A stretch of DNA of 64,000 nt, from contig OU452201.1 in the NCBI GenBank assembly GCA_911728435.2, forward strand, positions 8,246,001 to 8,310,000. Direction: 5' to 3'. The notes under the pieces were generated by a model. It had not been told where the DNA came from. It worked only from the letters and a program-made list of their open reading frames with translations, and ran no database searches. Below are positions 57,646 to 64,000 of the stretch, piece after piece. How positions within the stretch are numbered: position 1 is the first letter of the stretch; each line of letters opens with the position of its first letter. The translations under genes and the position numbers were made by a program. Source of the stretch: Apoderus coryli (taxonomy: Eukaryota > Arthropoda > Insecta > Coleoptera > Attelabidae).

Positions 57646-58605
57646 TATAAATAAAAATACCGAAACTGCACTGGAAAAAGGACTAAAAAGAGAATTCCAA
57701 AAGGCTGTAAAAATATCAAAACTCTTGGTAAATATTTTAGGTCATTTAATTTTGTACGAAAACTTGCTGAAGAGTAGTCGACGGCAACATAGAGTACCGT
57801 TTAAAGTACCTATCAGTCTCTATGGTAGAATTCGATATCGAAACCGACAGGTAGATTTCTATACAAGCTGCTGAACGAGTGGAGAATTAAAGTAGCCCTA
57901 GTTTCGTTAAAAACAAACACCGTTCTTTAAGTTTATTGGCAGTCTATCATCTTCTGTTTGATGGAACTTTAAAATTCTTTACCATAGCTACAGAAGTTTT
58001 ACAGTACTTCATTATTCAACCAGCGACTTCTTTTTATGAGAAAATATTGAGACAGGTGTCATTTCAATGATACAAAACAAAGCAGTAGTGAAAATGTCTG
58101 TTCCTGAACAAGCGACAATGTATTGGGCAAAATTGGGTTAAGAGCAACATTTCTTTAAATATTCTCAAGGAATAATAAGAAGCAATCATATAAAAACGAA
58201 ACAAGCAGATGACCTACCCTATAAAAATTCAAATAGCTTTTATTGTATTTGATTATCATTATTTTTATTAGTAATTAAAATAACATAATTTCACAAATTA
58301 AAACACAAAACTTTTATATTCATCAATTTATCAATATTTGATATATTTGTTATATAAAATGGACAATATTCTATTATGTTTGCTTTATTGAATTTTATAA
58401 AAATATTTTAAAATTTAATTCATATTTTAGCGCAAATCGCATTTTGTCAAAATGCTAGTTATAAATTGCTATACTATATTTTTATGAAAACAAAATATAA
58501 TATGCATTACCGATATAGGATGTATTATTATTTATAAAACGAAACTATTTTTCATTTTAATTAAAATAAATCTAGGCAGTCGAATGTAATTAATGTTTTG
58601 TATTA
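57646..58605. other. Unassigned AT-rich stretch
   Basis: No signature seen; the plus frame 57602-57874 starts inside the MITE arm and is unrecognised. Confidence 0.4.
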
Positions 58606-58845
58606 TTACTTTCCCGCACAGGGAAAGTATTGTGAACGCGCTAAAAAAATTAAGATAAAGACGGATATAACCATTTTGAAGTTCCCTGAGACGATTATGA
58701 CCATTTCCAGATGGAAGTATGTCTGTCTGTGAGTGTGTGTCTGTAGATGTATTCTTCCACGATAGCGCCCAAAGGCTTTCACCAATTGAGCTAAATTTTG
58801 GTGTATGACTTTGGGGTAGTCCTAGATTTTGGTTTGGTTTTTAAA
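58606..58845 (+). repeat. Hairpin-ended repeat family, second long copy
   Basis: It starts TTACTTTCCCGCACAGGGAA then GTATTGTGAACGCGCTAAA. It matches the copy at 49751 through TTGAGCTAAATTTTGGTGT to about 58830, with a small insertion in the GTCTGTCTGTGAGTGTGTGT region. The two copies diverge after the TTTGGG(G/T)AGTCC block. Confidence 0.85.
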
Positions 58846-60160
58846 TGTGGGATTCTATTATGCCTCACCTTGTACTATACTTTCACACGACAACCGTTTC
58901 ATCGAACCACAACTCATCAGTGTTGATACATGCGCGATCTTTTATCAATGGTATCTTAATAATTGGAAACATATTATATTCAACCGATTCCATACAGAAT
59001 ATCCATTCTCATTTCCAACACCAATTTGCATAAAAGAAGTAACTGTTTGCTTAGAGACAAAATGGCTATATCACAACCCAAATCAATAGAGTAACTGAAT
59101 TATAAATTAGCAAACTATCTCAATTTCGTTTCATAAAATTAATATGATCAGCATTACAGACCTAGTACCAATATTTAGTAATAGTTTGCCATAATATAAT
59201 AGTGATTATATTAGTAGAGACAGGAAGTATAGTTTGGCTAGTAATATGTAATTTCATGATAATATATTAATTTATTATGTAATCAATTAATCACTGTAAT
59301 TTGCGTGAGTTATCTCTCTCACATAATTTGATCATTTTAACTCTTCCTTCCCATACATCACATGTCCACAAAAACCGTTGCAAATCCGAAATTAAACCAC
59401 ATTTAATTTAATTTTATTAAATTAATTTGTAACAAGCTATCGGATTAGATGATAATATGTAAAACAAACTAATTATTGATGGCTAAACGTAAAGCTACAG
59501 TAGCAGAGAAAGCTACATCAACACGAAAAAGCACTTGTTTGTCTATCTGTTTTTGCTCACAAAAACTTTGCCTTTGTAGTTGTGCTTAGCAGCGGATTCC
59601 TCTAATTTAGTTCACACTTGACAAGAAACGAAGCGGCTTTTCCAGGTTTGTATAGTTAAAATGGATCAACCTTAGAGGTATAAAATATTCTTTTGTCTGA
59701 AGAAATACTTAGTCCATCAGTCGAGACGAGTACGTACTACGTTAAATAATGTTTGAAATCAATCATCTACAATCTAATCTGAATATGCCGTATATATGTT
59801 TCGAGTACAGAGATATTCATCATCAGCATAAAAACACAAAAAATATGAAAATACAAAAATAATAAAAAAAAATTGTAATTTTGATTATGCGATAACAGAA
59901 ACGCTTCGGACAGGGTTCTTCAATGAAGATGACACAGCAGTCTTTTTGTAAATACATATATAAATATGCGCCTGAATACAAGCACAACGACTGATGACCA
60001 TGATCTTCTTATGCAAGTCTTAAAAACACTATATGTATGAAAAAAATGTAATACATTTGTTTTTTTACTTAAAAAAAACATAAATACTTATTCAAATATC
60101 TCAAATACCGAAACCATGTAACTATAAAGAAAAATAGGAATGGTAATTCGCACAGAAGCT
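58846..60160. other. Unassigned AT-rich stretch
   Basis: No signature seen; overlapping plus frames at 58829-59089 are unrecognised. Confidence 0.4.
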
Positions 60161-60165
60161 GTGTA

Positions 60166-60237
60166 CCGAGTGTAGCCTAACGGGCACCATGTGGGGTTTG
60201 TAATCGGAAGGTTGTGGGTTCGATCCCGCTGATGCCT
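60166..60237 (+). pseudogene. tRNA-Thr(UGU)-like pseudogene or SINE head
   Basis: It has an A box, TAGCCTAACGG (60173-60183), an anticodon-loop-like GGTTTGTAATC, and a B box, GGTTCGATCCC (60217-60227), at tRNA spacing; a T-run follows at 60237. The acceptor ends (CCGAGTG versus TGATGCC) do not pair and the T-stem is one base out of register, so a working tRNA is unlikely. The boxes could still support RNA polymerase III, and the T-run could terminate it. Either a decayed tRNA gene or the 5' end of a tRNA-derived SINE. Confidence 0.55.
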
Positions 60238-60360
60238 TTTTTTTACTTATAATTTTAGAATAAAATAGATAGTTTTTCCCATTAATGACACAGGGTGTGC
60301 GTTAATCACCTATCTATAGGTTATTTAATATTTACGTATTCTGCGTATCCTACGCCATTA

Positions 60361-60420
60361 GCGTTCCATCTGGAAATTGTCTTAATCGTCTTAAGGAACT
60401 TCAAAATCTTATCTTATTTT
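60361..60420 (-). repeat. Hairpin-ended repeat family, fragment
   Basis: CCATCTGGAAATTGTCTTAA, TCGTCTTAAGGAACTTCAAA and ATCTTATTTTTGTATCGCG match the complement of the family, lacking the hairpin end. Confidence 0.65.
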
Positions 60421-60425
60421 TGTAT

Positions 60426-61180
60426 CGCGTATTGAAAGTAAAACAAAGAATTTAGATAGGTAAATAAATACTATATTATAATATTTAAATTATTTCATTA
60501 TGAGCATATGATCTTCAGTAAAATGCCTTTAACACGCCACTGTAATCATAAGAGTAAGTGCTAAAGAAGGCAAAAAAAGAACAACATAAATGGCCCCATA
60601 CAGAAACAAAAAACTTTTGCTTCACTCACCGTTTTGTGTGTACAATATTGCGAAGAAACTCCTTTTTTATGTTTTTCGTTCTTATGATAACATCTCGTCA
60701 GTACATTTTCGTTGTTAAGAGAACAAAATACAGAAACAAAAACGTTCTAAATGAAGCATTATTAAAGAAAATATCAGGTTATGGGGTTAGAAAACATTTT
60801 TTTTTTATTTAAAATATGTACCTGTTATTCGTCCATATAAAATTGAAATAAAAAGTTAAATCTACCAGACTCTTTTGTTTGTTTTGTTGAAGGTTACCGA
60901 GGGGATACCAATAAAGTTGAAAGGTATCTTGTAATTTTGTAGCAAGAAATACGGTTAGTGAAAATATAGTGGTGATCATTGCATTGCGAGTTTTCTTTCT
61001 GTTAATAATAATAGAAAAATGTGTCCTAACCCTCGTCTTCAGATCTTTAGTGCGTTATTAACAACAAGGTAAGACGTTTTTACACCAACATTTCGAATAT
61101 TTATAACTTGTTGACATTTACAAAAAATACCGGCCTCAATTATTTTGTATTACTAAAATATAAATAAATAAAGTGATTTT
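60426..61180. other. Unassigned AT-rich stretch
   Basis: No signature seen. Confidence 0.4.
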
Positions 61181-61276
61181 TCTTCAGGTGTTCCTCAAGG
61201 AATTATCTTAAGTCCTTTGTTATTTTTGTTATTTATTAATGGTTTGTCTGATTGTGACAGCTGCACTTTATCCTGA
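61181..61276 (+). pseudogene. LINE reverse transcriptase crumb (motif B)
   Basis: The frame reads SSGVPQGIILSPLLFLLFIN then GLSDCDSCTLS and TGA. S-G-V-P-Q-G-x-x-L-x-P-L-L-F-x-x-(F/Y)-I-N is the LINE motif-B segment. Neither the preceding motif A nor a YxDD box was found nearby. Confidence 0.7.
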
Positions 61277-62659
61277 TCACTTCAAGATAGTTAGAAAAAG
61301 CTTCAAAGATGGATTGTAATAAGTAAGATTCAGAGTGACCTACCTCAGTTGTACTTTGGCGACATGGTTATGCACTATTAAAGTTAATTTATTAAATGCA
61401 GATTAACTATATAGAGGGTCAATCTAAAGTTCCATATTCAGTGTTAAGGGAGCTCATAATTCCTTGGAATTTTTGTTCAAACGGTTCAAAATAATTTAAT
61501 GAGTGTTTCTAGAACGTCCTCACTTCAAATCAGCATGGCAGTAAATTTTAATGCCTGTTCATCTTTAAACCAACTAACCAATCTTGGTTAAGTACCGTAC
61601 CAACAAGTACTGCTAAAACTGTCATACTAATACGGTAAGAATATTCCAATTCCTTAAGGCTTGCATATTATGGCTAATGGCTACCGTGTAGCTAATTTTT
61701 AATTTAATAATTATCTACGATGGTATATATCTGGTTGCCCTGGTTGCAGAATTCAATATAACGAGTAGTCTGACATTCACTTATTTTAAACATTCATTTT
61801 AAATGAGAGAGTGAGTTCAATAGGTTAAGTGCCCATGATGTTTATTTCAATGATAACAGTACATTTAACTGATCAGTCCTTACAGATAGAGTTCAATGCA
61901 TTTTATTAATAATATATTCCTGTTATATGTATTTATAAACAAACATGTTTTTATATGTGATAATTCAGGATTAATTAAATTTAGAAGACAGACAATTATT
62001 TTTATTATATTAAAATAATTAGTATAATATACAATAATATGTATTCGAAATTGAATTTAGAACTGTATTATCATATATTTATGTTAATATACTGATTTTC
62101 TCCAGCCTTCAAAATACAATTAGAATTGTACACAATATTGTAAAGCCACACGCGTGGTAAGATAAGAAAGCGCAAATTACCTCCCCAGAAAAACTCCATT
62201 AACTAAGAATTGTTTATACATTTTCTTTACGTTTATTTTAGAACAAAAGCTAATTAATGCTTTATGAATATGTGATATAAATATATTATATTAGATAGCC
62301 TTAAGAAATATGTAGATTACCTTCAACAATCATCGTTCAATCTTTACGGTTCAAATTACTATTCTGTGCAGACTTAGTCGGTAAAATAACATACAAACAA
62401 AATGCAAAATAAAAGGTCAGTAACACAAATAAAATAACTAATAACAAGCGCAATAATTTATCTTGTCTCTTAAAAACAACAATTATCAAATATCATGCAT
62501 ACCTGGTACTTGTATGTATGTGTACATGGTTCTTATCTAATCTGACTCAGATTTTGAATAACTGTAGTCTAAGCAAAATGTATATTGATTCAGCATAGCA
62601 CCATAAACTGCCCAGTAAGATATTGATGTACTGAGCTTAACGCAGGTTAAGACAGATTT
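61277..62659. other. Unassigned AT-rich stretch
   Basis: No signature seen. Confidence 0.4.
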
Positions 62660-62775
62660 CTATCTGGAAATGGTCTTAATCGTCTCAGAAAACTTCAAAA
62701 TGGTTATATCCGTCTATATCTTATTTTTTTAGCGCGTTTACAATACTTTCCCTGTGCGGGAAAATAAAAGTAAGT
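62660..62775 (-). repeat. Hairpin-ended repeat family, fragment with terminal hairpin
   Basis: On the plus strand: ATCTGGAAATGGTCTTAATC, CTTCAAAATGGTTATATCCG, TTTTTTAGCGCGTTTACAAT, then ACTTTCCCTGTGCGGGAAA. This is the complement of the first 110 bp of the family, ending at the hairpin like the long copies. The LINE fragment follows 35 bp later. Confidence 0.8.
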
Positions 62776-62808
62776 AGTGTAATTTACAATATATCTATAT
62801 GTACGAAA

Positions 62809-63289
62809 ATGAACCCCCAAGGCACTATAGCCTCTAAAAGAATACCTCTCAAAAACGTCTCACATATGCTGAACTCGTCAAGGTGGTTGGATATGGAGAG
62901 CTGGAGGAGATTTCACTCTGCCTGTTTGTTTCATTCGGTGCTAACACTCAAGATTCCACCTTACTTGTACAACAAAATTTGCTTCAGATCTGATGTCCAC
63001 ACACTCAATCTTCGGTTTAAGGGTCTTTTGTCTCCTCTACCTCACAGGACTGCACTATTTCTAAGATCTTTTTAATTTTGTATCTATGCTATGTATAATG
63101 ACCTGCCCGCACGATTAAAGGATTTAAGCTGTGCTCGTTTCAGGAACTCCTATCTACTTAAATCTCCTTTTAGACAATATGTGAGGTGTTTGTTTTGGAT
63201 TTTTTTTTCAGTACTTTGATTTTGCATTATTTGCGTATTTTAGTATTTTGATTGTGAAATACAGGGTCTCACTGATAATTATTATTATT
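62809..63289 (+). mobile_element. LINE 3' end fragment (CR1/Jockey-like) with short ATT tail
   Basis: The frame 62809-63075 contains SRWLDMESWRRFHSACLFH, IPPYLYNKICFRSDVHTLNL and LPHRTALFLRSF, the same C-terminal tail as the LINE at 52652 (compare PPYLYRRITFRTNIHNVNV). A stop at 63073 interrupts, after which YNDLPARLKDLSCARFRNSY continues the family sequence in frame. It ends with GATAATTATTATTATT at about 63274-63289. Only the last part of ORF2 remains. Confidence 0.8.
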
Positions 63290-64000
63290 CGGTTTTGGGA
63301 CCTTTATTGTTTTTAATATACGTAAATGCTTTATACAAATTTCAAGAAGAGTCAAATATAATCCTCTTTGCTGACGACACAATTAGTCTGATTATATATC
63401 GACCAAACGACCCTTTAGGGGAGTTGGTTAATGCTGTTGAGACTGACATAGGCAATTGGTTTCTGGCAAATGAACTGAGATTGAATCAGGCTAAAACTCA
63501 GAGCATGAACTTTACATTGCGTTCTGCGCCTATCGATCTTCAGAGCGATGTTCGTGTGAAGTTCCTTGGGGTTCATCTTGATCCTAAATTAACCTGGGAG
63601 AGTCATGTTCGAGAACTTGGGTGCTCGCTGTCCAGGGTCATATATCTCATCAGAAGGCTTGCGCAGAGTGTTTCAATCGCCAGTCTGTTGACGGTATATG
63701 ATGGTTATTTTGTTTCCCGTTATATGTCGTATGGTATTTTGAACTGGGGACATAGTTCCCATGCAATGAAAATCTTCAAGCTACAGAGGAGATGTTTACG
63801 TACAATGTTGGGACTCGGTTGGCGTGACTGCTGTAAAAAGTATTTTGTTGAACACGGACTACTTGCTTTGCCTTCCTTGTACATCTTAAACGGTCTTGGC
63901 TACATTCGAACCAATGCCTCGCATTTCACTCTTCACTCTGATATGCATAATTATGGTACACGAAATCGCAATGACATATTGCCTGAATTTCACTGCCTAT
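63290..64000 (+). CDS. Jockey-clade LINE reverse transcriptase, 5'-truncated, runs off the window
   Basis: One frame is open from TCGGTTTTGGGACC (63288) to the window edge with no stop, over 235 codons. It starts inside motif B (SVLGPLLFLIYVNALY). Then NIILFADDTISLII carries the catalytic F-A-D-D box (about 63370), ETDIGNWFLANELRLNQAKT follows, then VKFLGVHLDPKLTWESHV, then MSYGILNWGHSSHAMKIFKL, LQRRCLRTMLGLG and a C-terminal NYGTRNRNDILPEFHC. The wording is typical of Jockey-like elements of insects and differs from the (ATT)n LINEs. It begins exactly at the ATT tail of the previous LINE fragment, so the 5' truncation point and the junction coincide. Intact reading suggests a recent copy; the 3' end lies beyond 64000. 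Confidence 0.85.

Overview
The window looks like AT-rich euchromatic or intergenic/intronic DNA from an arthropod, most likely an insect. The organism call is inference. It rests on the mix of mobile elements seen here: P-type (THAP), PIF/Harbinger, mariner and other Tc1-like, and hAT DNA transposons, plus Jockey/CR1-like and RTE LINEs, with GT-AG introns inside transposase genes. I found no host gene that can be named. There is no rRNA, no CRISPR and no bacterial-style operon. Nearly everything that reads as protein is a decayed transposase or reverse transcriptase.

Layout. 1-3.6 kb: a complete but dead PIF/Harbinger element with TTA target duplication and a spliced, broken transposase. 3.6-13.4 kb: two head-to-head copies of one P-superfamily element, each with its own 8-bp target duplication, CA-starting inverted ends and a two-exon THAP DNA-binding domain. 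One carries a later poly-A retroposon. Between them lie a P-type transposase core fragment and a LINE with an (ATT)n tail. 14.5-19.4 kb: a mariner-like transposase relic, a 44-bp perfect inverted repeat and two decayed Jockey-like LINE fragments. 21-27 kb: terminal repeats, a roughly 22-bp tandem array with higher-order structure and an inverted copy, a hairpin, and a hAT-type MITE with a perfect 8-bp duplication. 29.7-32.2 kb: a 249-bp mariner deletion derivative, a possible small exon, and a Tc1-like element with about 300-bp inverted ends. 33.8-35.7 kb: an RTE-clade LINE, the longest coding stretch. 41.6-44.3 kb: a 2.66-kb element with 35-bp perfect inverted ends and no recognisable transposase. 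45.9-51.5 kb: hAT relics, a mariner catalytic domain with intact DD34D flanked by an inverted copy of its own 3' end, and a large fold-back element. 52.6-57.6 kb: a LINE 3' end, three inverted-repeat structures and another fold-back MITE. 58.6-64 kb: copies of a hairpin-ended repeat family, a tRNA-like remnant, and LINE fragments, the last with an open reading frame running off the window.

The elements do not form a pathway. They are a layered record of insertions, and some relative ages can be read: the poly-A retroposon is younger than the P element it split, and the last LINE abuts the (ATT)n tail of the previous one. Many non-autonomous elements share TA-CAGGGTG-type ends, suggesting mobilisation by Tc1/mariner-type transposases. 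The most unusual items are the THAP-bearing P-element pair, the higher-order tandem array beside a THAP-like mini-ORF, and the hairpin-ended repeat family present in about five places. All family calls come from reading the sequence by eye; no database search was run.
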